The notes beneath the pieces were generated by a model, which worked only from the letters and a program-made list of their open reading frames with translations, had not been told where the DNA came from and did not search any database. A stretch of 32,977 nt of DNA from JACKHA01 sp041401985 (GTDB lineage: Bacteria; Planctomycetota; Phycisphaerae; Phycisphaerales; UBA1924): contig JAWKTE010000028.1 in the NCBI GenBank assembly GCA_041401985.1, forward strand, positions 1 to 32,977, in the 5' to 3' direction. Positions 1 through 7,980 of the stretch are shown in pieces; the stretch's first letter is position 1; every line of letters begins with the position of its first letter. Made by a program: the position numbers and the translations under genes.

Positions 1-1379
1 AGTTCGTCGCAAGCGCCCGGCGCGTCATCGAGACCGGGCGCCCCCACGAGGAGGAGGCCCGGAGCGTCACCGGCGCGTGGCTGATGGTCCGCATCATGCC
101 CTACGTCACGCACACCGGGCGAACCGGCGGCGTCGTGGCGACGTTCATCGACATCACGGCCATCAAGAACGCCAACGAGATGACCCGGGTGGCCAACAAC
201 CAGCTCGGGCACGCCAACGCCGAACTCAAGACCCAGCGCGAGGAACTCGAGGAGATGTTCTCGATCGTGGCGCACGACCTGAAACGTCCGGTCATCGCGC
301 TCGACGGGCTGCTGTCGATCATCCGCGACGACGCCAGCGCCGACCCGGCCGCGGCCGGTGCAAGCCCGCCGGCTCCCGAGAACGGGACGGGGGCGGGGGC
401 CGGGGCGAGCGGACCGGGTCTGCTCGAACGGGCCCAGGGCGAGTGCGCCCGCATGCGCCAGATGCTGATGGACCTGGAATCGGTCTCCGACATCCAGAGC
501 CGCAGCGTCTCGACGATGGACGTGGACATCCAGGACTGGTTGGACGGACTGGTCGCTCGATACGGCTCCGAAGCAACGGCCAGGCGCGTCCGCATCAACT
601 GCACGTGCGACCACGCCACGCTCGCGCTACCGAGGAGTTTCCTCGAGGAGATGTTCACCAACCTGTTCGAGAACGCGCTCAAGTACGGCTGCACGTCGCC
701 CTCGCCCCGGATCGACGTCTCCGGGCGTGTGGTGGGCGAGGTCTTCGAGCTGTCCGTGGCCGACAACGGCAAGGGCATCGCCAAGGAGCACCACCTCAAG
801 ATCTTCGAGCCCTTCCGCAGGCTCGATCCGGCCGCGGCACCCGGCTCCGGGATCGGGCTGCTCGCCGTCAAACGCCTGGCCCATCGCCTCGGCGGGCGGG
901 CCGACGTGGAGTCGGCCCCGGGCAAGGGCGCGAAGTTCACGGTGCGGGTGCCGATCGCCAGCGAGGGCGAGCCGGGACGCTCGATCACCGGACGGACCCG
1001 CGTGCTGCTCGTGGAGGACGACCTGATCGACGCGCGGAGCATCGAACGCCACCTCGGGGCCGCGTACAACATCACCCGCGCCCAGGATCTGAAGGAGGCC
1101 GGGTCGCGCCTCCGCGAGGACCGGTTCGATGTCGTGCTGCTGGACCTCTCGCTCCCCGACGGTCACGGCCTTGAACTCATCCAGACCATGACGTCGGAAC
1201 TGAAGATGCAGATTCCCACGGTGGTGATCACCGGGCACGGCGAGGGCCTGGACACCGCCAAGTCCGACGCGGTGATCGGGGCGTATCTGGCAAAGGATAA
1301 CATCAGCCAGACATCGCTCGTCTCGGCGATCCACCAGGCCCTGAAGGACGAAGCGGCCGCGATGCTCCCGACTGGATAG
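1..1379 (+). CDS. Hybrid histidine kinase with C-terminal receiver (5' partial)
   Basis: The reading frame is open from base 3, so the N-terminus lies outside the window. The visible protein starts in a PAS domain of the CheB/CheR-fusion type (GAWLMVRIMPY, then VVATFIDIT). A coiled segment and a HisKA helix follow, with the phosphoacceptor His at codon 273-275 (VAHDLKRP). The HATPase domain is intact: N-box FENALKYG, G1 box VADNGKGI, G2 box GSGIGL. A receiver domain ends the protein (about 1000-1360), with VEDD acidic residues, phosphoacceptor Asp at 1143-1145 (LLDLSLPDG) and Lys in AYLAKD. The family autophosphorylates on His and passes phosphate to Asp. Because the receiver is C-terminal, phosphate may leave through a separate HPt protein or reach the next gene's receiver. 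There is no DNA-binding output. The signal is unknown because the sensor region is cut off. Confidence 0.9.
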   Translation, partial: FVASARRVIETGRPHEEEARSVTGAWLMVRIMPYVTHTGRTGGVVATFIDITAIKNANEMTRVANNQLGHANAELKTQREELEEMFSIVAHDLKRPVIALDGLLSIIRDDASADPAAAGASPPAPENGTGAGAGASGPGLLERAQGECARMRQMLMDLESVSDIQSRSVSTMDVDIQDWLDGLVARYGSEATARRVRINCTCDHATLALPRSFLEEMFTNLFENALKYGCTSPSPRIDVSGRVVGEVFELSVADNGKGIAKEHHLKIFEPFRRLDPAAAPGSGIGLLAVKRLAHRLGGRADVESAPGKGAKFTVRVPIASEGEPGRSITGRTRVLLVEDDLIDARSIERHLGAAYNITRAQDLKEAGSRLREDRFDVVLLDLSLPDGHGLELIQTMTSELKMQIPTVVITGHGEGLDTAKSDAVIGAYLAKDNISQTSLVSAIHQALKDEAAAMLPTG

Positions 1380-1414
1380 GATGGCTCCACACATGCGTGC
1401 GAGGAGCCGAGGGC

Positions 1415-1882
1415 ATGCCGAAGGACGGTGGAGTACTGCGGATCCTGCACGCCGACGACGATGAGTCTTTCCGCCTGCTGATCCGGAACACGATCGACCG
1501 CGACCCCGCGCTGGCGGCCCGTTGCGAGGTGCGCCTCGTCGCCGATGGGACCGACGCGGTCGAGTACATGCTGGGCAAGGGCAAGTACGCCGATCGCGAG
1601 GCCTATCCGCTCCCGCACCTGGTGCTTCTCGACCAGCGCATGGTCCGGATGGACGGGCTCGAGGCGCTGCGCGCGATCAAAGCCGATGAATCGGTCGAGC
1701 ACATCCCGGTCTTCCTGCTGACCACGTCGGACCAGGCCTCGCTCGCGGAGGAGTTCCGCGCCCTCCGCGGCTCGCTGACAATCACCAAGCCGCTGGACTT
1801 CGCGAAGTTCAAGCCGCTCTACTCGCTGATCGTGGATTTCGCGATCCGCGCACTGGAACTGCCCCGCCGCATGCCGCAGTAG
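1415..1882 (+). CDS. Rcp1-type single-domain response regulator
   Basis: A 155-residue solitary receiver of the class that partners with phytochrome-like kinases. Acidic residues are at 14-16 (ADDD), the phosphoacceptor Asp at about 73 (LLDQRMVRMDG), the switch Thr at about 103 (LLTTS) and the invariant Lys at about 125 (TKPLDF). The long loop before the Asp strand (LGKGKYADREAYPLPH) is typical of Rcp1 relatives. I chose the ATG at 1415 because GAGGAG lies 8 nt upstream; a GTG at 1397 in the same frame has no ribosome binding site. It starts 36 nt after the hybrid kinase ends and is probably co-transcribed with it, which makes it the likely phosphate acceptor. It has no output domain, so it should act by protein contact or as a phosphate shuttle. 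Confidence 0.88.
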   Translation: MPKDGGVLRILHADDDESFRLLIRNTIDRDPALAARCEVRLVADGTDAVEYMLGKGKYADREAYPLPHLVLLDQRMVRMDGLEALRAIKADESVEHIPVFLLTTSDQASLAEEFRALRGSLTITKPLDFAKFKPLYSLIVDFAIRALELPRRMPQ

Positions 1883-1960
1883 GGCCGGGCTGTCGCCGAC
1901 CACCCGGGCCGATTGGCGGGCCGGTCGCCTGCCTGATTCCGGTGGAAGGAGCCGCCGCCA

Positions 1961-2785
1961 ATGGCTGAGGAACTTCGAGCGTCCTCGGATCACCGCACGC
2001 CTTCGACCGACGGCTCGGCGCGCGCGGCGGCGCGGAACGCCGAGTCGGACCCGGCGCCCGATCCTCGGGTGCTGCTCCGAGAGGCCGTGGCCACGATCTC
2101 GCACGATGTGCACGCCAAGCTCCTGGCCGTTCGCGGGTTCAACCGTTTCCTGCTGCAGTCCGGGATCGGCGGCGAGGCGGCCGAACTGGCGACGGCGGCC
2201 GATCAGAACGCCGAGTCGGCGCAGTCGGCCCTGACCGCCGGAATCACATACCTTCGAACGGCGCTCACGGACGTTCGAGTCGGACCGGTCGACGTGGCCT
2301 CCATCGTTCGAAGCGAGTTCGACGCGGCCACGAGCGAAGCGGGTGGGGACGCCCGCGACGGCGTCCGCCTGGAGGTCGGCCCGATGCCGCTGGCTCTGGG
2401 CGACCAGCGGCTCGTGCGTGTGATCGTCGGCGCGGTGATCCGAGGCGCGATCGAGGCGAGGAATCCGTCGTGTCCGACGCACCTCCACACTTCCGGAACG
2501 GCCGGTCCCGCCGAGTGCGTGTTCGAGTTGGCCGATGACGGCGCGGCCGTCGAGCCCCAGATGGTGGCCCGGGCGTTCGGCAAGGTGTGCGCCGTCCCCG
2601 AGGACCCGCACAAATCCGGGTGGAGGGCGGGCCTCGCGCTGGCCCGGCTGGCGGCGGGGCTGATGGGCGGGCGCGTGTGGTGCACGCCGCGGGAATCGGG
2701 TGGAGCGGTTGTCGGCTTCTCGCTCCAAGCCATCGATCGAGGCCCGGACTCGGCGGATCGAGCCGGTCCGCCGGGCTCGTCGTGA
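1961..2785 (+). CDS. Degenerate histidine-kinase-like protein
   Basis: A 274-residue protein with the layout of a small histidine kinase whose catalytic motifs are eroded. An H-box-like sequence is present (ATISHDVHAKL, His about 48). The N-box reads VGAVIRGAIEA where active kinases have Asn. The G1 box reads ELADDGAAVEP rather than DxGxG. The G2 region reads SGWRAGLALARL, and the usual GGRVWCTP strand follows. No membrane helix or sensor domain is visible. The start has AAGGAG about 10 nt upstream. It sits 78 nt after the Rcp-type regulator in the same direction. A scaffold, a phosphatase or an inactive partner of the upstream kinase is more likely than an active ATP-dependent kinase; this is inferred from the missing residues. 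Confidence 0.75.
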   Translation: MAEELRASSDHRTPSTDGSARAAARNAESDPAPDPRVLLREAVATISHDVHAKLLAVRGFNRFLLQSGIGGEAAELATAADQNAESAQSALTAGITYLRTALTDVRVGPVDVASIVRSEFDAATSEAGGDARDGVRLEVGPMPLALGDQRLVRVIVGAVIRGAIEARNPSCPTHLHTSGTAGPAECVFELADDGAAVEPQMVARAFGKVCAVPEDPHKSGWRAGLALARLAAGLMGGRVWCTPRESGGAVVGFSLQAIDRGPDSADRAGPPGSS

Positions 2786-3148
2786 GCCGCACAGAGTCGC
2801 CCCGATTCGTTCGACGCCGGTCCCAGTGATCCTTCACGGACCGCGCCGAGTGCGGGGCCCGCACGGTGCCGCCGACGGCGCTGTGATGCCGCGCGGACCT
2901 GCTCGGCGCCCCGCCACGCGCCGGCCCGGTGTAGGGGCGAATCGCATCGTTTCGTTCGCGGCTGCCGGCCACCCGACGGGGCGTCGGACGGTCGCCAACG
3001 CCGCTCAACGGGCCACCGGCCAACTCTGAGCCGGATTTCACCGCGCGTTCACCCGACGCTCAGCGCGTGCCGCAACAGTCTTGGTGTTGGAAGTCGGTTC
3101 GCCGACAAGGTTCACGCCATGACCCTCGACTCGAAGGAGAACGTGCCC
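2786..3148 (+). other. Intergenic region upstream of the PRC-barrel gene
   Basis: This stretch of 363 bases has no credible gene. The only structure I see is the degenerate copy of the GAATGAGC/ATTC-type element at 3027-3042 and a Shine-Dalgarno sequence (GAAGGAGA) at 3133-3140. No terminator hairpin was found after the preceding gene. Confidence 0.5.
3027..3042 (+). promoter_or_regulatory. Degenerate stress-gene upstream element (copy D)
   Basis: TGAGCCGGATTTCACC resembles the TGAGCCGCGATTCAC core found at 10711 and 12624, but the 5' GAAT half is absent. It lies 122 nt upstream of the ATG at 3149, within the 105-139 nt range of the other copies. CGCAACAGTCT at 3071-3081 is reminiscent of the downstream block GCATCATCT seen in copies B and C. 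A second TTCAC occurs 11 nt downstream, as in copy C. This is the weakest of the five copies. Confidence 0.4.
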
Positions 3149-4750
3149 ATGCGCACCACGACTCTCGCAAACAGCCTCGCGATCATGCTCCTGGCCGGTA
3201 CCCCCGCGGCCATGACGCGGGCGATCGCACAGGACGCGACGATGGCCACCCACCGGGCCGGATCCCAGAGTGGCGCCGTTGTCGAAACGCCGGTGCTCAT
3301 CCGGACCGAGCGGCTCCGCGGGACCGGCATCGTCAACGACAACGCTGTCACCGTCGCCCAGTGCAGCGACTTCATCTTTCACCGCGGTACCGGGCGCGTC
3401 GAGTACGTCGTGCTCGCGGACGGCGGCATTCTGGGCATCGGCGGGAAGCAGGTGGCGGTGCCGCTGGCGACGTTCGGCTTCGACCACGCCGAGAACCGCT
3501 TCAGGCTCGATGTGACGCCGGAGGTCATCGACCAGGCCGCCGAGTTCCTGCCCGGCGAGTGGGTTCCGATCGAGGGCGACGACTGGGCGGCCACGCTCGC
3601 GGCCCGGCACAGCGGCTGGCTCGAGGGGCAGACGGTCGACCGGCGCGACCCGTTCGCGACGGTGGTCCAGAACGCCGAGGTCGTTCGTCTTTCGGGGCGG
3701 ATCGATGCCGTGCATCGGAAGGACAACGCGTTCGGCGACGAGCAGGTCGAGATCGACGTGAGGAACGATGAGGGCATCGTGCGCCGGGTCGTGCTGGGGC
3801 CGTCCTGGTTCGTCATGGGCACGTCCAGCGCGCCGATGCGGCTCGACCCCGTCGAGTTGGAGGTGTACGAACTGCCGCGTGACACGCAGGGGCGGCTGTT
3901 GGCCCGCTCGGGCACCATCGATGGCGAGCGAGTGGCCCTGCGCGATGGCGACGGGCATCCCCACTGGGACTCGGTGCGCCCGGACGATTCGCGCGGCTCC
4001 GAGTCCGACGTGGGGGTCACATCGCCTTGGATGCTCGTGTCGGATCTGGTCGGCCTTGAGGCCTACGCCCGCGACGAGTACGGCGGAGAGATCGACGACG
4101 TGGTCATCGAGCTCAACTCCGGCCAGATCACCCTGCTGTACCTGGATCCCGATGAGAACATCCTGGGCATCGCCGACACACAGCGGGTCGTGCCCTGGCC
4201 TGTGATCGCGGTCGGTCAGGAGGCGGTGCGCATCGACGCGGATCGGGAGATGATCCTGAACAGCCAGGCCGCGCCCGATGACCTGCCGGCGTGGGCCGGG
4301 GATCGCGGTCTGGAGCGGGCGTACCGGCCGTTCGGCATCGAGATCCCCCAGTTCCGGGCGCAGCCCCGCACCGAGTGGAGCCAGACGCGGACGCTGGGCG
4401 GCTGGGCCCGCGACGGCGTCGTGGCCCAGGCGGTTGAGTCCGGACGCGACGTCGAGGTCTCGGGCACGATCGACCGGATCACAACGACGCGCGTCGCCGA
4501 TGGCACGTGGGAGGCCTCGACGCTGCAGGTGCGGACCGGAGACGGCCAGATCAAGACCGTCGTGCTGGGGCCGTACTGGTATGTGCAGCGTCAGGACCTG
4601 GACCTGGAAAGCGGCCAGCGCGTGACCGTTCAGGCGAAGCAGACCGAGATCAACGGCTCGCCGACACTGCTGGCCTGCGAGGTCCGGGCGGTGGGCGGCA
4701 ATCGGATCGTGCTGTGGGACGGCGATGAACCGATGTGGGACGCCCGCTGA
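3149..4750 (+). CDS. Exported protein with two PRC-barrel modules
   Basis: A 533-residue protein. The ATG at 3149 has GAAGGAGA 9 nt upstream and begins a signal peptide (MRTTTLANSLAIMLLAG, probable cleavage near AIA-QD). It is built as two repeats of two modules: PRC-barrel-like (about 55-125), beta/OB-like (about 178-275), PRC-barrel-like (about 293-372), beta/OB-like (about 430-525). The PRC modules show the typical pattern of strands giving way to an LGIG/LGIA turn (VVLADGGILGIGG; LYLDPDENILGIAD). Both OB-like modules share VVLGPxWxV followed by a basic/acidic strand, and both end near DGD.HPHWD or DGDEPMWD. PRC barrels bind RNA, protein or membrane-surface partners, and exported relatives are common next to stress genes. 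The exact role is unknown. The next gene is 225 nt downstream. Confidence 0.75.
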   Translation: MRTTTLANSLAIMLLAGTPAAMTRAIAQDATMATHRAGSQSGAVVETPVLIRTERLRGTGIVNDNAVTVAQCSDFIFHRGTGRVEYVVLADGGILGIGGKQVAVPLATFGFDHAENRFRLDVTPEVIDQAAEFLPGEWVPIEGDDWAATLAARHSGWLEGQTVDRRDPFATVVQNAEVVRLSGRIDAVHRKDNAFGDEQVEIDVRNDEGIVRRVVLGPSWFVMGTSSAPMRLDPVELEVYELPRDTQGRLLARSGTIDGERVALRDGDGHPHWDSVRPDDSRGSESDVGVTSPWMLVSDLVGLEAYARDEYGGEIDDVVIELNSGQITLLYLDPDENILGIADTQRVVPWPVIAVGQEAVRIDADREMILNSQAAPDDLPAWAGDRGLERAYRPFGIEIPQFRAQPRTEWSQTRTLGGWARDGVVAQAVESGRDVEVSGTIDRITTTRVADGTWEASTLQVRTGDGQIKTVVLGPYWYVQRQDLDLESGQRVTVQAKQTEINGSPTLLACEVRAVGGNRIVLWDGDEPMWDAR

Positions 4751-4975
4751 TCCGGGCGTTGGACAGGACCACGGACGCGATGCGTTCCAGGCGTCCGAGG
4801 AGTGGCGGTCCCGGGGTGCGTGCATTCCCTCGGGATCGCCGCGGAGGGGTGGCCGAGAGGGCGCCCCGTCCGCTTCACACTTGCGCTCGCACGGGCGTGA
4901 GAGGACGACAACCACGCCGGAACGGAGCGGTGCGCGTCGGCACCACGTTCTGGCGCCCGAATCTGGAGAATCGCC

Positions 4976-5470
4976 ATGAAGACGCTGACGGGCTTGTTCC
5001 AGTCGCCAACGTCTGCCGCCGCCGCCATCCGCACGCTGGAGTCCCGCGGGGTGCCCGCTGGGGACATCAGCGTGATCGCCGCCGAGACCACCGGACGCGA
5101 GTCGTTCGGGATCAGGGAGCACTCGCGCGTCGCGGAGGGTGCGGCCGTGGGCGCCGGGCTGGGCGGCGCGGTCGGGGCGATCGCGGCCGGCCTCACGCTG
5201 GTCGGCTCGCTCGCAACGGGCGGCGTCGGGTTGATCGCCGCCGGACCGATCGTCGCGGCCCTGGCCGGGGCCGGTGCCGGGGCGACCGCGGGCGGGCTGG
5301 TCGGCACGGCGATCGGCCTGGCGATCCCCGAGCACGAGATCAAGCACTACGAGGACGCGTTCGCCAAGGGCGCGGTGCTGGTGGGCGTCCGGTGCCCGGA
5401 CGACGCACGCGAGGACCTCGCCAAAGAGACGTTCAAGGCGCACGGCGTCTCGAAGGTATCGCACGCCTGA
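4976..5470 (+). CDS. Glycine-zipper general-stress-type membrane protein
   Basis: A 164-residue protein in three parts. The N-terminal domain resembles the general stress protein 17M/YflT fold (LTGLFQSPTSAAAAIRTLESRGV, a small alpha/beta module). Next is a long Gly/Ala-rich stretch with AVGAGLGGAVGAIAAG and AGAGAGATAGGLVG, which should form glycine-zipper membrane helices (about 55-120). The short hydrophilic C-terminus (HEIKHYEDAFAKGAVLVGVRCPDD) again looks like the stress fold. GGAG lies 8 nt before the ATG. Relatives often neighbour DUF892, DUF2383 and DUF1328 genes in stress or stationary-phase clusters, and DUF892 follows here after 64 nt. The biochemical role is not established. Confidence 0.75.
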   Translation: MKTLTGLFQSPTSAAAAIRTLESRGVPAGDISVIAAETTGRESFGIREHSRVAEGAAVGAGLGGAVGAIAAGLTLVGSLATGGVGLIAAGPIVAALAGAGAGATAGGLVGTAIGLAIPEHEIKHYEDAFAKGAVLVGVRCPDDAREDLAKETFKAHGVSKVSHA

Positions 5471-5534
5471 TCCGCCGGCGTTCGGCTCGCACAAGAGAAC
5501 CACAGAACACCACGATCCGAAAGGAGAGTCTCCC

Positions 5535-6047
5535 ATGCCCGTCAAACTGGACCACCTCACCAAACTGCTCCAGGAGCAGCTCAAGGACGCCTACAGCGCC
5601 GAGTCGCAGTTGCTCGAAGCCATCCCGAAGATGCGCGACGCCGCGAGCGACCGCGACCTCCGCCAGGCCTTCTCCGACCATCTGCTCGAGACCAAGGGGC
5701 ACATCGATCGGATCGAACGCGCGTGCGAAATGCTTGGCTCCAGCCCGCTGGGGCACCGGTGCCGCGCCATGGAGGGCCTGATCAAGGAAGGCTCCGAGGT
5801 CGTGAACGACGCCGAGGCGGACGCGGAAGTCCGCGACGCGGCCCTGATCTGCGCGGCCCAGAAGGTCGAGCACTACGAGATGGCCTTGTACGGGTGCATC
5901 CGGACCTACGCCAGCACGCTCGGGCGGGACGACCTGGCGTCGCTGCTCCAGGAGACGCTGGACGAAGAGGGCGCGGCCGACAAGCGTCTGACGGCGATCG
6001 CCGTGGGCGATGTCAACTCCGCCGCGGCCACGCCCCAGCCGCAGTAG
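5535..6047 (+). CDS. DUF892 (YciE/YciF) ferritin-like protein
   Basis: A 170-residue four-helix-bundle protein. The start (MPVKLDHLTKLLQEQLKDAY) and the acidic/His positions (AESQLLEAIPKM, DHLLETKGHIDRIE, CAAQKVEHYEMALYG, TLDEEGAADKRL) are those of the DUF892 family, which has a ferritin-like di-metal fold and is induced by stress in several bacteria. The ATG follows AAAGGAGAG by 7 nt. A longer upstream extension of the frame is rejected because it overlaps the preceding gene and has no ribosome binding site. It is probably co-transcribed with the glycine-zipper gene. The family's activity is not settled. Confidence 0.9.
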   Translation: MPVKLDHLTKLLQEQLKDAYSAESQLLEAIPKMRDAASDRDLRQAFSDHLLETKGHIDRIERACEMLGSSPLGHRCRAMEGLIKEGSEVVNDAEADAEVRDAALICAAQKVEHYEMALYGCIRTYASTLGRDDLASLLQETLDEEGAADKRLTAIAVGDVNSAAATPQPQ

Positions 6048-6086
6048 CCCGCGCGCCGCCGCACCCGATCGCACGGCAACGCGAGA

Positions 6087-6117
6087 GGGGAGGGGGCGTC
6101 AACGCCGCCCCCTCCCC
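6087..6117. terminator. Bidirectional GC-rich terminator hairpin
   Basis: A perfect 12-bp stem (GGGGAGGGGGCG with CGCCCCCTCCCC) and a 7-nt loop lie between the convergent genes ending at 6047 and 6146. The plus strand continues GTTCTCTC and the minus strand CTCTCGC. The position fits a shared terminator. Confidence 0.7.
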
Positions 6118-6145
6118 GTTCTCTCTCCTCCGACATCCGAAATCG

Positions 6146-7027
6146 CTACAGGTGGCCGCGCGAGTCGGCCGAGGGCACGAGGCCGAACACGCCCGTGAGC
6201 ACGCGCGGCTTGCCCTTGACCTCCGGCTCGGGGGTGGCGGTCATGCGGATGTCCCAAACGCCGCCCTGCCCGAGAAGGTCATAGCGTCGGTGCAGCACGC
6301 GGTTCTCGCGGGCCGCGTCGGCGCCGGCGCGGGCCAGGTCGGCCGCGTTCTCCGGGCCGATGAGATCGGCCCACGCGGCCAGCGTCGTTGGCACGGGCAG
6401 GCCCGCGGAGCGGAACGCCTCGGCGCAGCCGAGTTCCCAGTGGAACGTGCCGGAGTCGACGTCCCACGCCAGGGCGCACGCCTTGGCCGCGCCCACCGCG
6501 TCGCGCATGCGCCGCTCGCGGAGCGTGAGTTGGCCCGTGCGGGTCTCGAGTTGGGCGTGCGTCTCTGAAAGGCGGTGGGCGAGTTCACGCTCCCGGACGA
6601 GCGCGGCTGTGAGTTCCTCGTTCGTCCGACGGATGCTCGGCAGCGCGAGCGCGGCGGGCAGGGCTCGGACCACGGCGACCGCGGTCGCCACCGAGACCGA
6701 CGCCGTGATCACCTTCATCAGCCCGCTCAGGCGATAGGCCGGCCACCAGAAGATGGCGGCCTCGACGGCGTGGGTGATCCCGCACGACAGAATGAAGGCG
6801 ACGAACAGCCAGGCGATGAACGGGAACGGCGTGTCCGTCCGCCTCCGGATGAGCACGAAGAGCGACGCCGGGATGGTGAAGTACGACAGGAAGATCAGCG
6901 AGTCGGCGATGACGTGCACCCAGCCCTCGAACGCCGACCAGTCGCCGCACTGCCAGCGGGGCGGGTAGTCGCTCGTGTCGAACAGGCGGGTGAAGAAGCC
7001 GCCAACCCGTGCGGAGATCAGGGTCAA
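6146..7027 (-). CDS. Ethylene-receptor-like membrane sensor with PAS domain, no kinase
   Basis: A 293-residue protein. I place the start at the TTG at 7025-7027 because AGGGAGG lies 6 nt upstream; the longer frame starting at 7195 would run through the divergent promoter. The N-terminal three-helix membrane domain (about 38-118) matches the ethylene-binding domain of plant ETR1. Asp42, Tyr49 and Ile52-Pro53 occur in helix I (ADSLIFLSYFTIP), and Cys82/His86 in helix II (SCGITH). The spacing matches ETR1 D25/Y32/C65/H69. A coiled coil (about 125-175) and a PAS-like domain (about 178-280) follow, and then the protein ends. No kinase, cyclase or receiver is attached, and only 98 bases separate it from the convergent gene. 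It may signal to a separate partner. The ligand is inferred, not shown. Confidence 0.8.
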   Translation of the reverse strand: MTLISARVGGFFTRLFDTSDYPPRWQCGDWSAFEGWVHVIADSLIFLSYFTIPASLFVLIRRRTDTPFPFIAWLFVAFILSCGITHAVEAAIFWWPAYRLSGLMKVITASVSVATAVAVVRALPAALALPSIRRTNEELTAALVRERELAHRLSETHAQLETRTGQLTLRERRMRDAVGAAKACALAWDVDSGTFHWELGCAEAFRSAGLPVPTTLAAWADLIGPENAADLARAGADAARENRVLHRRYDLLGQGGVWDIRMTATPEPEVKGKPRVLTGVFGLVPSADSRGHL

Positions 7028-7227
7028 GAGCGGCCTCCCTTCGCCGAAAGGGCGAACCCGGTTTGGTGGCCGAGATCGGGCGGCGCCACGGCGTGACGAT
7101 GCCGGATAAAGTTGTCGCCTGTTGGCCCATGCCCACGCCGGGGCCGGGGCGAGGCCGGCGAGGCGTTCGCATGTGCGACGCCCCAGTGCTTCCACCGGTT
7201 CGGCGGGCGCGTCGGGGAGGACGTGCG

Positions 7228-7821
7228 ATGGACGAGCAGTTGCGGATCGTGATCGCCCACGCGGCCGACCAGACCCGGGAGCAGATCCGGGCGTCGCTGC
7301 GTCGGGACTGGCCCGTGGTCTCCGCGTGCGGGAGCGTCGCGGAACTGATGAAGATCGCCGCGAGCGAGTCGCCCGACCTGCTGGTGACCGGCATCCACTT
7401 CGAGGACGGCAGCGGGATCGAGGCCGCGATTCAGATCAGCCAGAGCCGCCCGATCCCGGCGGTCATCGTGACGGCCCGCCACTCGATGGACCTGGTCAAG
7501 GAGGCGATGCGGGACCATGTGATGGCGTATCTCATCGAGCCGGTGACGGCCGAGGACCTCCAGGCGTCGGTGATCGTCGCCCACTCGCGGTTCTCTCAAC
7601 TGCGGGAGTTGGAGGAGCAGGTCGGCGACCTGCGCCAGGCACTCGGAGACCGGAAACTCATCGAGCGTGCCAAGGGCATCCTGATGGCCGCCGAGCAGAT
7701 GACCGAGGACGAGGCGTTCTCGCATCTGCGGCGTGAGGCGCAGAACCGGCGGGCGAAGATGGTGACCGTCGCCGACGAGATCATCGCCGGCGCCGAAAGG
7801 GCCGCGGGACAGACTACCTGA
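7228..7821 (+). CDS. ANTAR-domain regulator with pseudo-receiver
   Basis: A 197-residue protein with a receiver fold (about 5-118), a short coiled coil and a C-terminal ANTAR domain (about 128-188: ERAKGILMAAEQMTEDEAF, then RAKMVTVADEII). ANTAR proteins bind paired RNA hexaloops and act as antiterminators. The receiver lacks its phosphorylation residues: HAAD stands where the acidic pair should be, Gly55 replaces the phosphoacceptor Asp (LLVTGIHFEDG), and Glu104 replaces the invariant Lys (YLIEP). It should therefore be controlled by ligand or protein binding, as in AmiR/AmiC, rather than by phosphorylation. The ATG follows GGGGAGG by 7 nt. It is divergent from the ethylene-receptor-like gene (200 nt between starts), which is a possible partner. 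Confidence 0.85.
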   Translation: MDEQLRIVIAHAADQTREQIRASLRRDWPVVSACGSVAELMKIAASESPDLLVTGIHFEDGSGIEAAIQISQSRPIPAVIVTARHSMDLVKEAMRDHVMAYLIEPVTAEDLQASVIVAHSRFSQLRELEEQVGDLRQALGDRKLIERAKGILMAAEQMTEDEAFSHLRREAQNRRAKMVTVADEIIAGAERAAGQTT

Positions 7822-7848
7822 ACTGGGCATGCGGGGACTGCTCCGAAC

Positions 7849-7866
7849 CCGAGCGTCGTTGCTCGG
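7849..7866. terminator. Possible terminator hairpin
   Basis: A 6-bp stem (CCGAGC with GCTCGG) and 6-nt loop lie between the convergent ANTAR gene (ends 7821) and histidine kinase (ends 7981). There is no T run, so this is only a positional suggestion. Confidence 0.35.
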
Positions 7867-7980
7867 AGAGGGCGGACAAGCAGACCCGGCGGCATCGGCG
7901 GGACCAGACATCATCCCCGGTCCTGGGGCCGAGTCAACAGGTCGAATCGGACTCACACGTCCGCATTTCTCGCAGAGAAC

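Noticed and set aside
3038..5584. Very long minus-strand reading frame of 848 codons
   Set aside because: It is a frame shadow of three plus-strand genes with recognisable families and ribosome binding sites. Long antisense frames are expected at this GC content.
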